This document shows, one piece after another, positions 8,685 to 18,578 of a DNA stretch of 64,000 nucleotides (its first letter is position 1; each line of letters opens with the position of its first letter). The notes under the pieces are model-generated. The model saw only the letters and a program-made list of their open reading frames with translations. It searched no databases and had not been told where the DNA came from. The position numbers were made by a program, and so were the translations under genes. The stretch lies in contig NZ_BALM01000002.1 in assembly GCF_000614975.1 (NCBI RefSeq), positions 124,001-188,000 of the forward strand, written 5' to 3'. The DNA comes from Shewanella marina JCM 15074 (GTDB taxonomy: Bacteria > Pseudomonadota > Gammaproteobacteria > Enterobacterales > Shewanellaceae).

Positions 8685-11171
8685 ATGGCAATCACAAGAC
8701 GTGAGTTTATAAAGGCGAATGCAGCACTTTCTGCCGCCACCGTAGCAGGGATCTCTTTACCCGCATCAGCAACCAATTTAATTGTCAGTTCAGACGACAC
8801 CAAGATTAAATGGCAAAAAGCACCGTGCCGTTTTTGTGGCACAGGTTGTTCTGTGTTAGTGGGGACTCAAAATGGTCGCGTTGTGGGTACCCAAGGTGAT
8901 CCAGAAGCACCTGTAAACAAAGGCTTAAACTGTGTAAAAGGTTATTTTCTATCAAAAATCATGTACGGCAGTGATCGCTTACAGCAACCATTACTTCGTA
9001 TGACTGATGGCAAGTATGATAAGCATGGTGAGTTTCATCCCGTGTCATGGGATACCGCTTTTGATGTGATGGCAGACAAATGGAAGCAAGCATTAAAAGC
9101 CAAAGGGCCAACGAGTGTCGGTATGTTCGGCTCTGGTCAGTGGACGGTGATGGAAGGTTATGCCGCTGTTAAGCTAATGAAAGCGGGTTTCCGCTCTAAT
9201 AATATCGATCCGAATGCGCGTCATTGCATGGCGTCTGCTGTAGGTGGCTTTATGCGTACCTTTGGTATTGATGAGCCAATGGGCTGTTATGATGATTTTG
9301 AGAATGCTGATGTATTTGTGCTGTGGGGCTCAAATATGGCAGAAATGCATCCTGTGCTTTGGACCCGATTAACTGATCGTCGTTTGAGTCATGAACATGT
9401 GCGCGTTAATGTGTTATCGACTTATCACCATCGTTCATTTGAGTTAGCGGACAATAGCATTATCTTCACGCCGCAATCTGATCTGGTTATGGCTAACTTT
9501 ATTGCAAATTACATCATCCAAAATGATGCAGTAAATTGGGATTTCGTTAATAAACACACCAACTTCAAGCGTACAGCAACAGATATTGGTTATGGTTTAC
9601 GCGACGATCATCCTTTGCAAAAAGCCGCGGCTAATCCTAATAGTGGTGCAATGTCACCAATGAGTTTTGATGAGTATAAGGCCGCAGTTGCTGAATATAC
9701 GTTAGAGAAAACCGTTGAAATGACAGGGGTTCCTGCTGAGCGCCTACTTGAACTCGCCAAGTACTATGCTGATCCAAATTTAAAAGTGATGTCACTTTGG
9801 ACGATGGGTATGAATCAACATACTCGTGGCGTGTGGATGAACAGTTTGGTTTATAACATTCATCTACTAACCGGTAAGATCTCACAGCCGGGTAATGGTC
9901 CATTTTCATTGACGGGGCAGCCTTCAGCTTGTGGTACGGCGCGTGAAGTGGGCACATTCTCACACCGTTTACCTGCTGATATGATGGTGGCGAATCCTAA
10001 GCATCGTCAAATTTCTGAAAAAATCTGGAAGTTGCCTGAAGGGACTATTCCGCCTAAACCAGGATTCCATGCGGTATTGCAAGACCGCAAACTCAAAGAT
10101 GGGGTGTTAAATGCTTATTGGGTAATGTGTAATAACAATATGCAGGCTGGCCCAAATATTAATGAAGAACGTTTACCTGGTTACCGTAATCCAGAGAACT
10201 TTATTGTTTGTAGTGATCCTTACCCAACCGTTACAGCCCAAGCCGCTGACCTTATTTTACCAACCGCAATGTGGGTTGAAAAAGAGGGGGCTTATGGTAA
10301 TGCCGAGCGCCGTACTCAAGCATGGTATCAGCAAGTTAAAGCGCCGGGTGAAGCGAAGTCTGATCTATGGCAATTAATGGAGTTTTCTAAGCGTTTTACG
10401 GTAGAAGAAGCGTGGGGCAAGGAGTTTGTTGCTCAGCATCCTGAGTATACCGGCAAGACCTTGTATCAAGTGCTATTCCGTAACGGTCAAGTGGATAAAT
10501 ATCCGTTATCAGAAGCACAACCTTTAAATGATGATGCACGAGATCAAGGCTTCTACGTTCAAAAAGGACTATTTGAAGAATATGCAACATTCGGTCGTGG
10601 TCATGGTCATGATCTTGCTCCTTATGATGTGTATCACCAAGTGCGTGGCTTACGTTGGCCTGTTGTTGATGGTAAAGAAACGCAATGGCGTTTTGCTGAA
10701 GGCAGCGATCCTTATGTGCCTGCAGGTAGTGGTTTCCGCTTTTATGGTAAAAAAGATGGTAAAGCTGACATCATTTTTGCGCCATTTGAAGGTGCACCTG
10801 AAGTACCAGATCAAGAATATGATATGTGGCTATGTACTGGTCGTGTGTTAGAGCATTGGCATTCAGGTACGATGACGGCGCGTGTACCTGAACTTTATAA
10901 AGCGGTGCCAGATGCGCTTTGTTATATCAACCCAGCAGATGCTAAAAAGCGTAATCTTCGTCGTGGTGATGAGGTTTTACTGCAGTCTCGTCGTGGTGAG
11001 GTGTTATGTAGAGTTGAAACTCGTGGTCGTAATCGTCCACCTGAAGGCTTGGTATTTGTCCCATTTTTTGATGCGCGAATATTGATTAATAAGCTGACAT
11101 TAGATGCAACAGATCCTTTGTCAAAGCAGACTGATTTTAAGAAGTGTGCCATTAAAATTAGCAAAGCTTAG
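8685..11171 (+). CDS. napA: periplasmic nitrate reductase catalytic subunit NapA
   Basis: NapA reduces nitrate to nitrite in the periplasm with a bis-MGD molybdenum cofactor and one 4Fe-4S cluster. The product is 828 residues, equal to E. coli NapA. A twin-arginine signal (TRREFIK, residues 4-10) ends near ASA at residue 29. The cluster cysteines are Cys48, Cys51, Cys55 and Cys83, and the molybdenum ligand is Cys181 in [11 protein letters not shown]. The gene starts 7 bases after napD. No lesion is visible. Confidence 0.98.
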   Translation: MAITRREFIKANAALSAATVAGISLPASATNLIVSSDDTKIKWQKAPCRFCGTGCSVLVGTQNGRVVGTQGDPEAPVNKGLNCVKGYFLSKIMYGSDRLQQPLLRMTDGKYDKHGEFHPVSWDTAFDVMADKWKQALKAKGPTSVGMFGSGQWTVMEGYAAVKLMKAGFRSNNIDPNARHCMASAVGGFMRTFGIDEPMGCYDDFENADVFVLWGSNMAEMHPVLWTRLTDRRLSHEHVRVNVLSTYHHRSFELADNSIIFTPQSDLVMANFIANYIIQNDAVNWDFVNKHTNFKRTATDIGYGLRDDHPLQKAAANPNSGAMSPMSFDEYKAAVAEYTLEKTVEMTGVPAERLLELAKYYADPNLKVMSLWTMGMNQHTRGVWMNSLVYNIHLLTGKISQPGNGPFSLTGQPSACGTAREVGTFSHRLPADMMVANPKHRQISEKIWKLPEGTIPPKPGFHAVLQDRKLKDGVLNAYWVMCNNNMQAGPNINEERLPGYRNPENFIVCSDPYPTVTAQAADLILPTAMWVEKEGAYGNAERRTQAWYQQVKAPGEAKSDLWQLMEFSKRFTVEEAWGKEFVAQHPEYTGKTLYQVLFRNGQVDKYPLSEAQPLNDDARDQGFYVQKGLFEEYATFGRGHGHDLAPYDVYHQVRGLRWPVVDGKETQWRFAEGSDPYVPAGSGFRFYGKKDGKADIIFAPFEGAPEVPDQEYDMWLCTGRVLEHWHSGTMTARVPELYKAVPDALCYINPADAKKRNLRRGDEVLLQSRRGEVLCRVETRGRNRPPEGLVFVPFFDARILINKLTLDATDPLSKQTDFKKCAIKISKA

Positions 11172-11225
11172 TGATTGAGAGCAGATAAAAATTACCAATA
11201 TTTAGCCACACAATGGAGTGTGAAT

Positions 11226-11705
11226 ATGAAGCATAAAATAATTTTCACCAGTTTATTTAGCACGGCAATATTAATGGCCTCTACTTGGGCGACTGCTAAT
11301 GATAATCCCGGTGGTATCGGTGGAGTACATTCTCTACGTGGTGATGCAGAGTTAGAGCAAACTCGGCCAGCAGATCCCTTAAAAAAAGTATCAAGACAGG
11401 TCAGTAAGTTGGATAACAACTTTGTGGGTCAGCCACCAATGATCCCTCATCATATTCGTAATTATGAAATATCGATGAATGCCAATAAATGCTTATCTTG
11501 TCATAGCTGGAAACAAGCGAAAGAGTCAGGGGCGGTTAAGATTAGTGTGACTCATTATCAAAACCGCAGTGATCAGATTTTGTCAGACGTATCACCTAGA
11601 CGTTATTTTTGCGTGCAGTGCCATGTACCTCAGGTAGATGCTAAGCCGTTAATCAAGAATGATTTTAAAGAAGTTGAATCATTAAGACCTAACAGTAACG
11701 ACTAG
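11226..11705 (+). CDS. napB: NapB, dihaem cytochrome c subunit
   Basis: NapB is the periplasmic electron donor of NapA. The ATG at 11226 has GGAG at 11215-11218. The 159-residue product has a cleavable signal peptide (MKHKIIFTSLFSTAILMAS..ATA) and two c-type haem motifs, CLSCH and CVQCH, with the His ligands in IPHHIRNYE. An in-frame start at 11175 would add 17 residues before the signal peptide and is unlikely. Confidence 0.95.
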   Translation: MKHKIIFTSLFSTAILMASTWATANDNPGGIGGVHSLRGDAELEQTRPADPLKKVSRQVSKLDNNFVGQPPMIPHHIRNYEISMNANKCLSCHSWKQAKESGAVKISVTHYQNRSDQILSDVSPRRYFCVQCHVPQVDAKPLIKNDFKEVESLRPNSND

Positions 11706-11719
11706 CAGCGAGGTGTAAT

Positions 11720-12295
11720 ATGGCATTATTAAAGTCATTTTTTAAACGCTTAACCTCGCCCAGTAAAGCGGCGTTAGGTATTGTATTATTTATGGGATTT
11801 ATTGGTGGTTTGCTGTTTTGGGGCGCATTCAATACTGGAATGGAAGCGACTAATACAGAGGAATTCTGCTCAGGGTGTCATGCACCGATTGTGTTAGAAA
11901 TCCAAGAAACTATCCATTATTCTAATCGTTCTGGTGTTCGAGCTATTTGTTCAGATTGTCATGTACCACATAATTGGACAGACAAAATTGTACGTAAAGT
12001 ACAAGCGTCAAAAGAGCTGGTGGCTTTTGCGATGGGGACAATTAGTACCACTGAAAAATTCCAAGCTCGTCGTGCGCATTTAGCTGAGCGTGAGTGGAAG
12101 CGGATGAAGGACAATAACTCGCAAGAGTGCCGTAATTGTCATGAATTTGCCTTTATGGACTTTTCAGAGCAAGCACCAAGAAGTGTCAAACAACATTCGA
12201 CTGCACTAGCAAGTGGCGATAAAACTTGTGTTGATTGTCATAAGGGGATTGCACATAAATTACCTGATATGAAAAATGTCGAAAACTGGCAATAG
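11720..12295 (+). CDS. napC: NapC, tetrahaem quinol dehydrogenase
   Basis: NapC is a NapC/NirT-family cytochrome that oxidises menaquinol or ubiquinol in the inner membrane and feeds NapB. The 191-residue product has one N-terminal membrane anchor (about residues 19-37) and four CxxCH haem sites: CSGCH, CSDCH, CRNCH and CVDCH. GAGGTG lies just upstream. The operon lacks napG and napH, so NapC should be the only quinol-oxidising route to NapAB encoded here. Confidence 0.95.
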   Translation: MALLKSFFKRLTSPSKAALGIVLFMGFIGGLLFWGAFNTGMEATNTEEFCSGCHAPIVLEIQETIHYSNRSGVRAICSDCHVPHNWTDKIVRKVQASKELVAFAMGTISTTEKFQARRAHLAEREWKRMKDNNSQECRNCHEFAFMDFSEQAPRSVKQHSTALASGDKTCVDCHKGIAHKLPDMKNVENWQ

Positions 12296-12303
12296 GAGAG
12301 CTT

Positions 12304-12444
12304 ATGAGTACCTTTGAAAACGTGATGTGGCATATTTTAGGTTACATTGCTATGCCAGTGATTATTTTAACCGGCTTCGCTGTGGTCGCTGCAATTTCAG
12401 TCGCTATTCTTTCAAGATGGGATAAACCATCGACTACGGAGTAA
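12304..12444 (+). CDS. 46-residue membrane microprotein of the nap operon (TIGR02808-like)
   Basis: This short gene begins 8 bases after napC with GGAGAG at 12295-12300. It encodes MSTFENVMWHILGYIAMPVI followed by one hydrophobic helix and a charged C-terminal tail (SRWDKPSTTE). I recall a narrow family (TIGR02808) of such short proteins at the end of nap operons in Vibrio and Shewanella; the length and the GY.AMPVI stretch fit. The function is unknown. A single inner-membrane helix next to NapC suggests an accessory subunit or stability factor, much as NapE has been proposed elsewhere. It is followed by a terminator. Confidence 0.8.
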   Translation: MSTFENVMWHILGYIAMPVIILTGFAVVAAISVAILSRWDKPSTTE

Positions 12445-12465
12445 TGGTTTAGTAGTTGTGATAAT

Positions 12466-12490
12466 AAGCCCAGCAAGGTTTGCTGGGCTT
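12466..12490 (+). terminator. terminator of the nap operon
   Basis: A perfect 10-bp stem (AAGCCCAGCA / TGCTGGGCTT) with a 5-nt loop is followed by TTAAAT. It lies 21 bases after the microprotein stop. Confidence 0.85.
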
Positions 12491-12576
12491 TTAAATAATA
12501 GCCCTTAATTGATCTGGTCATGTTACAATCCGCCCCCGATAATTTCCTTCTATACTGCGCAGAGTTTCCATTTATT

Positions 12577-13590
12577 ATGTCATTTACCGCATTACTTAAT
12601 ACGGCGATTGAAAAACGTCGTGATTTCTTCCAGCAAATGTCAACCAATCAGACTGATTGCTACCGTGTTTTTCATGGCACAGTAGAAGGTATTAATGGCT
12701 TAAATATTGACCGTTACGGTGATGCTTGGTTAATCCAGACTTTTCATGAGTCACTTACTGCGGCTGCCTTAGCTGAAATTGAAACGGTATTGACTGAGTT
12801 AATGCCATTGCCCGTGATTTATAATGATCGTTCTGCTAAAAATTCGCGTATCGGTAACGATTTAACGGATCAACATGATGAGTTAGCTAAGCAGGCATTA
12901 GTGATGCAAGAAAATGGCATCAAATTCACGACTCAGTTACGTCATGAAGGACAAGATCCACTGTTATTTTTAGATATGCGGGCAGGTCGTCAATATATGT
13001 TAGCCAATAGCGCTGACAAAACCGTACTCAATCTATTTTCATATACTTGTGGCATTGGTACAGCTGCTGCAGTTGGCGGTGCCAAATCAGTGATGAATGT
13101 CGATTTTTCTTCATTTGCGTTAGCGGCGGGTAAGCTTAATGCTGAGTTAAATCAGGTTGAGGCTCAATGTCAGTTTGTTCAAAGTGATGTATTTCCTGCG
13201 ATTAGACAACTTGCTGGGGTAAATGTTGGTGGTCGTCGAAATCAGAAGCTGCCTAAATATCCCAAGCTTGCCGCAACTCAATTTGATCTGGTATTTTTAG
13301 ATCCGCCACGTTTCGCTAAAAGCCCATTTGGTACGGTTGATCTAATTAATGACTACCAAGGTTTATTTAAACCTGCCATGTTAGCCACTCAATCTGGTGG
13401 TACGATTGTGTGCTGTAATAACGTGGCTAAAGTTGATCGAGATAGCTGGTTTACAAGCTTAATTCGCTGTGTTGAAAAACAAGGCCGACAAGTCACTTCG
13501 CATCAATGGCTCGAGTGTGAGCAAGATTTTCCATCATTTGATGGTAATCACCCGTTAAAAATGGTGGCTTTAACGATTAGTGATATTTAA
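12577..13590 (+). CDS. RlmI-like SAM-dependent rRNA (cytosine-C5) methyltransferase
   Basis: The 337-residue protein belongs to the COG1092 group of class I methyltransferases that modify 23S rRNA. Motif I is in NLFSYTCGIGTAAA (about residue 150), the acidic SAM-ribose residue is in VMNVDFSS, and motif IV is DLVFLDPPRFAKS. The N-terminal PUA domain of E. coli RlmI is not evident, so the exact target base is uncertain. The start at 12577 (MSFTALLNT) is preferred; an in-frame start at 12520 would fall near the nap terminator. Confidence 0.8.
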   Translation: MSFTALLNTAIEKRRDFFQQMSTNQTDCYRVFHGTVEGINGLNIDRYGDAWLIQTFHESLTAAALAEIETVLTELMPLPVIYNDRSAKNSRIGNDLTDQHDELAKQALVMQENGIKFTTQLRHEGQDPLLFLDMRAGRQYMLANSADKTVLNLFSYTCGIGTAAAVGGAKSVMNVDFSSFALAAGKLNAELNQVEAQCQFVQSDVFPAIRQLAGVNVGGRRNQKLPKYPKLAATQFDLVFLDPPRFAKSPFGTVDLINDYQGLFKPAMLATQSGGTIVCCNNVAKVDRDSWFTSLIRCVEKQGRQVTSHQWLECEQDFPSFDGNHPLKMVALTISDI

Positions 13591-13618
13591 AACTAAAGTG
13601 CTATTTATATAATATATA

Positions 13619-13646
13619 AACCGTATCAAAAGATGCGGTTTTTTTA
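13619..13646 (+). terminator. terminator after the methyltransferase
   Basis: A 9-bp stem with one G-U pair (13619-13627 with 13632-13640), loop AAAA, is followed by an uninterrupted T-run. Confidence 0.85.
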
Positions 13647-13997
13647 TATACAACCCATTAAATTAGTGAGTGCTTAATAAAACAAATAATAATCAATATA
13701 CCTTAAAACGTAATTATAGAATTAATTGCTATTGGCAAATATTGATTGCTGAAGAGTATAAGTATTTATGATTTATACTATTTAACCTTATCGTTAGTAA
13801 ATATTAATTTTGAAAGTATTATTAATGTTAAACCATCTGGTATTTGCAAAGTAAACTTAAATATTTGAAATATATTGTTACATAAAATGTGACGTGATAC
13901 ATATATTAAAAATAAAGCGTAAGTGTTATGACATGATCATATTTTTATTAGATACAATTTATATTGAAAACAAAAAACATTATAAATGGAGTATTTA
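13647..13997. other. AT-rich spacer upstream of the TraF-like gene
   Basis: These roughly 350 bases have no gene I can support. They are very AT-rich and probably hold the promoter of the following outer-membrane protein gene. I see no clear operator or repeat. Confidence 0.5.
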
Positions 13998-15197
13998 ATG
14001 AAAGTTTCACATATCGCCGCAGTTATTGCATTAACCTTATCACCGACTATTTTTGCAGCAGACATGAGTGATGCAAAAAGTATGGGGATGGCAGGTGTTG
14101 GTGTTGCAGCAGGCGATTTTACTCGCGCTAACTTGAACCCTGCATTATTAACAAAGTTTGATGTTAATGATGATGTTTATATTAAGTTAGGCGTCGGCGC
14201 GGCCGCACATGATTTTCAAGATACGATTGATAAAGTAGATGATGTACAGCATCAATTAGATATTTTTGAAGGCATGGTCAATGTCGGTGCTGGTGGCGGT
14301 GTTTCGCCTGAAGATGCTCAGCAACAAGCTGACTTATTAATTGCCGATTTAAAAGGTCTAGATAAAGAAAAGATCAACGCTAGCGTAGGCGTTGATTTAG
14401 CCGTTTATATGCCATCAAAAACCTTTGCATTTGGTATGGCTATAACTTCACAAGTCTGGGCTAAAGGTGATTTTAGATTTGCTGACAGTGATGAGCAGTT
14501 GCTAGAAAATGCTTATGCGTCTGGTGACTTTAATCAAACAGACATTAAGTCTGATGGTACTGCTCGCGGTATCGCGGTAACCAGCATTGATTTCAATTTT
14601 GCGCGTCAATTCGATTTACCTGTTATCGGTGAATTTGCAGTGGGTGTTACCCCTAAAGTACAGCGCCTTGATACTTATGCGTATACTGCGACGATCGCTA
14701 ATTATGACGACAGTGATTATTTTGAAGATCAATATCGCACTGACAAAACTGGCTTTAACTTTGACTTAGGTTTACATAAAAACTTGGGCATGGTTGAGTT
14801 AGGCTTAGTGGCTCGTAACTTAGTGAAACAAGAGATTGTAAACATTAAAGGTGAGAAAGTGACTTTAGAGCCAACCGTGGTTGCAGGTGTTGCCGTAACG
14901 GGTATGGGCATGACTGCTGCGCTTGATGTTGATTTAATTAAAGACAAGTCATTTGTATTAGATAATGATCAGTTTCTACAAGAGCGCCAATGGGCTCGTT
15001 TAGGTTTAGAAGCTGATATCTTTGAGCAAGTGCAAGTACGTGCAGGCTATAAGACTGACTTAGCCAATAATTATCAAGATTATTACAGTGTAGGTCTAGG
15101 CTTATCACCATTTGATCTGTTCAGCTTAGATATTGCGGCAGAAATGAGTGAACATGATGATTATGGTGCAAATCTACAATTAGGCTTTAAGTTCTAA
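13998..15197 (+). CDS. TraF-like outer-membrane protein
   Basis: The product is 399 residues and is exported (signal MKVSHIAAVIALTLSPTIFA-AD). It has the features of the 'TraF-like' beta-barrel family: a SMGMAGVGVA motif right after the signal (as in FadL/OmpP1 relatives), alternating polar/hydrophobic strands, and the C-terminal aromatic residue (LGFKF) recognised by the Bam machinery. Despite the family name I see no conjugation genes nearby, so a chromosomal outer-membrane protein of unknown cargo is more likely. The ATG at 13998 has TGGAG at 13987-13991. Confidence 0.75.
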   Translation: MKVSHIAAVIALTLSPTIFAADMSDAKSMGMAGVGVAAGDFTRANLNPALLTKFDVNDDVYIKLGVGAAAHDFQDTIDKVDDVQHQLDIFEGMVNVGAGGGVSPEDAQQQADLLIADLKGLDKEKINASVGVDLAVYMPSKTFAFGMAITSQVWAKGDFRFADSDEQLLENAYASGDFNQTDIKSDGTARGIAVTSIDFNFARQFDLPVIGEFAVGVTPKVQRLDTYAYTATIANYDDSDYFEDQYRTDKTGFNFDLGLHKNLGMVELGLVARNLVKQEIVNIKGEKVTLEPTVVAGVAVTGMGMTAALDVDLIKDKSFVLDNDQFLQERQWARLGLEADIFEQVQVRAGYKTDLANNYQDYYSVGLGLSPFDLFSLDIAAEMSEHDDYGANLQLGFKF

Positions 15198-15223
15198 TTT
15201 ATTAGATTTTAGTAAGTGATTAG

Positions 15224-15257
15224 CAGCCATAAATGAGGATGATTTATGGCTGTTTAT
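15224..15257 (+). terminator. terminator after the TraF-like gene
   Basis: A perfect 11-bp stem (15224-15234 with 15242-15252), loop GAGGATG, is followed by TTTATTTATTG. It starts 27 bases after the stop. Confidence 0.8.
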
Positions 15258-15419
15258 TTATTGAGCAAACGAGTTTCTGCGGAAATTTTTAATCGTTAGC
15301 ATTTCATTAAGTTATATTTTTGCAATTGTAAATGTGGATAATTTTTAACAAATAAGTATCATTTTGTAACGATTTTGACATTAAATCCATTTATAGTACT
15401 TCGCGACGTTATTACAATA

Positions 15420-15688
15420 GATACCAATTATATTAAGAAAGTGTGTATTCAGCGGGAGTTCAAGGCGCTGTAGACAAGACGAACATTTGACTGGAATAGT
15501 TATTCTATTTTGAGAATGTTCAACGCAGTATAAAGTGCCTTGAAACCCGCACGAGGTGAGCATGGCAGGCCTTTTCATTTCTGTGTTGCATCGATTCGGA
15601 AGGGAATAGCCATTACTTCATCAATGCGCCTAGAACTGAAAAGGCTGACAAGCTCTGAATTACTCACATCTTTAATCTAATCGGTATC
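15420..15688. repeat. MITE-like element with terminal inverted repeats and nested hairpins
   Basis: The 269-bp block has imperfect terminal inverted repeats. The left end begins GATACCAATTATATTAA and the right end, read in reverse, GATACCGATTAGATTAA; 27 of 33 positions match with one gap (15420-15452 against 15688-15655). Inside are two further long imperfect inverted repeats: about 15454-15500 with 15505-15550, centred on GGAATAGTTATTCTA, and about 15564-15610 with 15607-15653. No protein gene is credible in it; an open frame on the minus strand (15381-15578) is a by-product. Similar intergenic blocks are dispersed in Shewanella-like genomes as I recall. I see no second copy in this window. 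Confidence 0.75.
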
Positions 15689-15728
15689 TTGTCTGTAATA
15701 CCCTGTATGGATACTTTGAGGTTATTAT

Positions 15729-18542
15729 ATGTTGTCAAAATTAAGTGTTATTTCTTTAGCCGTAGCTGCGGCAAGTCAATCTGCTATTGCTGCCGATAAT
15801 TTATTTATTTCTGAATACGTTGAAGGTAGTGCTAATAATAAAGCGATAGAGCTTTATAACCCATCCGGCAGTAATGTTGATCTCACCAATTATCAATTAT
15901 CTTTCTATTTTAATGGCAATGCAGAACCATCATCTGTGATTAATTTAGAGGGGGTGCTGAGTGCTAACTCTACTTATGTGATTGCCGATAATGATGCTAA
16001 TGAAGCGATATTAGCGGTGGCAGATTTAGCCAGTAATGCCAGTTTTTTTAATGGTGATGACGCGGTGGTATTAAGTGTCGGCGATCAAGTGCTCGATAGT
16101 ATCGGCCAAGTAGGTGTGGATCCGGGAAATGAATGGGGCAGTGGCGATGTGTCGACTAAAGATAACACCATACGCCGAGATCCAGACAACATCGTTGTAG
16201 ATACCATTATTGATGATGCTGCTGATTTATCAAGTTGGTTGGGTTTTGCTAAAGATGATATCAGTGATCTTGGTCAGTTTGAGGGCGGGGACCCAATTGT
16301 ACCGCCACCGGGTGGTGAGCTAGTGTGTAATGATCCAGCGACCATGATCCATCAATTGCAGGGAAGTGGTGAAAGCACTCCATTAGCTGGCGAAGTTGTT
16401 GAAGTTGAAGCTGTAGTGACCTCTGTACAGCAAGGGTTAAAAGGTCTCTTTATTCAAACGCCAGATGCTGATATTGATGCTGATAGTGCCACTTCTGAAG
16501 GGGTGTTTGTTTACTTTGGTAACAGTGAGATGACATACCAAGAGGGGGATTTAGTTCGTCTAAAAGCACAAGTAAGTGAATATCAAGGTGCAACTCAATT
16601 AAGCATGATTGAAGCGGATAAATTATGTGCGGCGAATCAGGCACAACCCACGGCAGCTATGATCAGTTTGCCATATACCGATTTATCAGAGTTTGAAGCG
16701 GTAGAAGGTATGCGAGTGAGCTTTGAGCAGGATCTAATGGTAAATGAAGTTTATCAATTAGGCCGTTATGGTGAAGTGCTACTGGGTAGCAGTCGCCATT
16801 ATATTGGGACTCAAGTCGCCATGCCGGGTGATGACGCTAATGCGGTAATTGCGGCAAATACTAAAGACAGTATTATTTTAGATGACGGCTTAACCGCACA
16901 AAATCCCGATGTTGTCCGTTATCCTGCACCGGGATTGACGGCTGAAAATACGCTACGAGTGGGTGATAGTGCGACCAATGTCACTGCCATTATGCATTAT
17001 GGTTTTAATCAATATCGATTAATGCCATCTGAAACCATTAATTTTGTCGCGACTAATCCCCGCAGCGATGCCCCCCAACTGACTGAAGCCGATATCAGTT
17101 TAGCCAGCTTTAATGTACTTAATTACTTTAATGGTGATGGCTTAGGCGGTGGTTATCCAACCGATCGCGGTGCAGATTCTAGTGCCGAATTTGAGCGTCA
17201 ACGTGCAAAAATCATCAGTGCGATGGTGGCAATTGATGCCGATGTTTATGGCCTGATGGAACTTGAAAATGACGGCTTTGCTGATACTTCTGCCATTGCC
17301 GACTTAACTCAAGGGTTATCTACTGCTTCAGGTCAGCAATATAGCTACGTGGTGCCAGATGTCGCCAAGATTGGTGATGATGCAATTACGGTCGGTATTA
17401 TTTATCGCAGTGCTACCGTAACCGCAACGGGGGCCGCTAATATTCTGTCCTCAGCCAACTCGGCATTGGATGAACAGCAGCAACCACTGTTTAATGACAA
17501 TAAAAATCGGCCAATGTTGTCACAAACCTTTACTGATAATGAGTCTGGACAAAGTTTTGTGGTTGCAGTTAATCACCTTAAATCCAAAGGCAGTAATTGT
17601 GATGAGTTAGGCGATCCTGATTTGGGTGATGGTCAAGGCAACTGTAATCAAACCCGTACTCGTGCAGCACAAGCGATAGTGAGTTACCTTGCTGAAACAT
17701 ATCCAGAACAACCTATTGCCGTATTAGGCGATCTCAATGCCTATGCCAAAGAAGATCCACTGACAGCCTTAAAGCAGGGAGGCTATCAAGAAGTGGCTGA
17801 GTATTTAGGTAAAGTACCTACTTACTCCTATGTATTTAGAGGCGCATCAGGTCAGCTTGATCATGCACTCGCTAACGAACTGTTATTGGAGCATTTGGTT
17901 GATGCGGCTGAGTGGCATATCAATACCGATGAGCCTAAAGTGCTGGATTATAATGTTGAGTTTAAGACTGAGCAGCAAGTCACTGATTGGTATAGTGCAG
18001 ATGCTTACCGTTCATCGGATCATGATCCTGTTATATTAAGTCTTGATTTTGAGGCTGATAACGTTGCGCCAGAAGTTGATTTTGATATCAGTATTGATGG
18101 GCTGAATGTACAACTGAATGCTGATGCAACCGATGCTGATGGCGAAGTGGTTGCTTACCAATGGCAACTCAGTGATGGTTCAGAATATGATACTGAACAA
18201 GTACAACATAGCTTTAGTGAAGCGGGCGAATATCAAGTGACGTTAACCGTAACGGATGATGATGGTGCTCAAACAGAGCTCAGTAAGACCGTTACCGTAG
18301 AAGGTGTGGAGCAACAAGCCCCTGAGGCGGTAATCAAGCATATTGATTTATGGTTTATCGATCTGTTTATTTCACAAAGTAGCGACAGCGATGGTTATAT
18401 TAAACGCCATAAGTGGAAGTTTAATGATGGTTATAAATCATTGTCACCTGTGGTAGTTCGTTTTGCTGGCAGTGCTTCTAAAGTGAAGTTAGTGGTTACT
18501 GATAACGACGGGTTAAAAGATAAAACCGTATTGAAATACTAA
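15729..18542 (+). CDS. ExeM/NucH-family extracellular endonuclease
   Basis: This secreted nuclease of 937 residues probably degrades extracellular DNA for nutrition or biofilm release. In order: signal peptide (residues 1-21, ..SAIAA), lamin-tail domain (about 22-165, LFISEYVEGSANNKAIELYN), an OB-fold-like region (about 205-330), an endonuclease/exonuclease/phosphatase domain (about 455-775) and two PKD-like Ig domains. Catalytic motifs are visible: LMELENDG near 511, NHLKSKG near 615, LGDLNAY near 666 and SSDHDP near 761. The GlyGly-CTERM common in Shewanella ExeM is absent; the protein ends in the second PKD-like domain. GAGG lies 8 bases before the start. Confidence 0.9.
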   Translation: MLSKLSVISLAVAAASQSAIAADNLFISEYVEGSANNKAIELYNPSGSNVDLTNYQLSFYFNGNAEPSSVINLEGVLSANSTYVIADNDANEAILAVADLASNASFFNGDDAVVLSVGDQVLDSIGQVGVDPGNEWGSGDVSTKDNTIRRDPDNIVVDTIIDDAADLSSWLGFAKDDISDLGQFEGGDPIVPPPGGELVCNDPATMIHQLQGSGESTPLAGEVVEVEAVVTSVQQGLKGLFIQTPDADIDADSATSEGVFVYFGNSEMTYQEGDLVRLKAQVSEYQGATQLSMIEADKLCAANQAQPTAAMISLPYTDLSEFEAVEGMRVSFEQDLMVNEVYQLGRYGEVLLGSSRHYIGTQVAMPGDDANAVIAANTKDSIILDDGLTAQNPDVVRYPAPGLTAENTLRVGDSATNVTAIMHYGFNQYRLMPSETINFVATNPRSDAPQLTEADISLASFNVLNYFNGDGLGGGYPTDRGADSSAEFERQRAKIISAMVAIDADVYGLMELENDGFADTSAIADLTQGLSTASGQQYSYVVPDVAKIGDDAITVGIIYRSATVTATGAANILSSANSALDEQQQPLFNDNKNRPMLSQTFTDNESGQSFVVAVNHLKSKGSNCDELGDPDLGDGQGNCNQTRTRAAQAIVSYLAETYPEQPIAVLGDLNAYAKEDPLTALKQGGYQEVAEYLGKVPTYSYVFRGASGQLDHALANELLLEHLVDAAEWHINTDEPKVLDYNVEFKTEQQVTDWYSADAYRSSDHDPVILSLDFEADNVAPEVDFDISIDGLNVQLNADATDADGEVVAYQWQLSDGSEYDTEQVQHSFSEAGEYQVTLTVTDDDGAQTELSKTVTVEGVEQQAPEAVIKHIDLWFIDLFISQSSDSDGYIKRHKWKFNDGYKSLSPVVVRFAGSASKVKLVVTDNDGLKDKTVLKY

Positions 18543-18578
18543 CTCTTCAGTATTAAGTTTGAGTATTGATAAAAACCA

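Noticed and set aside
9637..9963. Minus-strand frames inside napA and similar ones in nupC, ligA and cysK
   Set aside because: They run antisense to strongly conserved genes and have no start signals or family resemblance.
13998..15197. Plasmid or conjugation origin because of the TraF-like name
   Set aside because: No other transfer, relaxase or pilus genes are present, and the surroundings are chromosomal; the family is common as a plain outer-membrane protein.
15381..15578. 65-residue open frame on the minus strand
   Set aside because: It lies mostly inside the inverted-repeat element, has no ribosome site and no family-like features; it is a by-product of the repeat.
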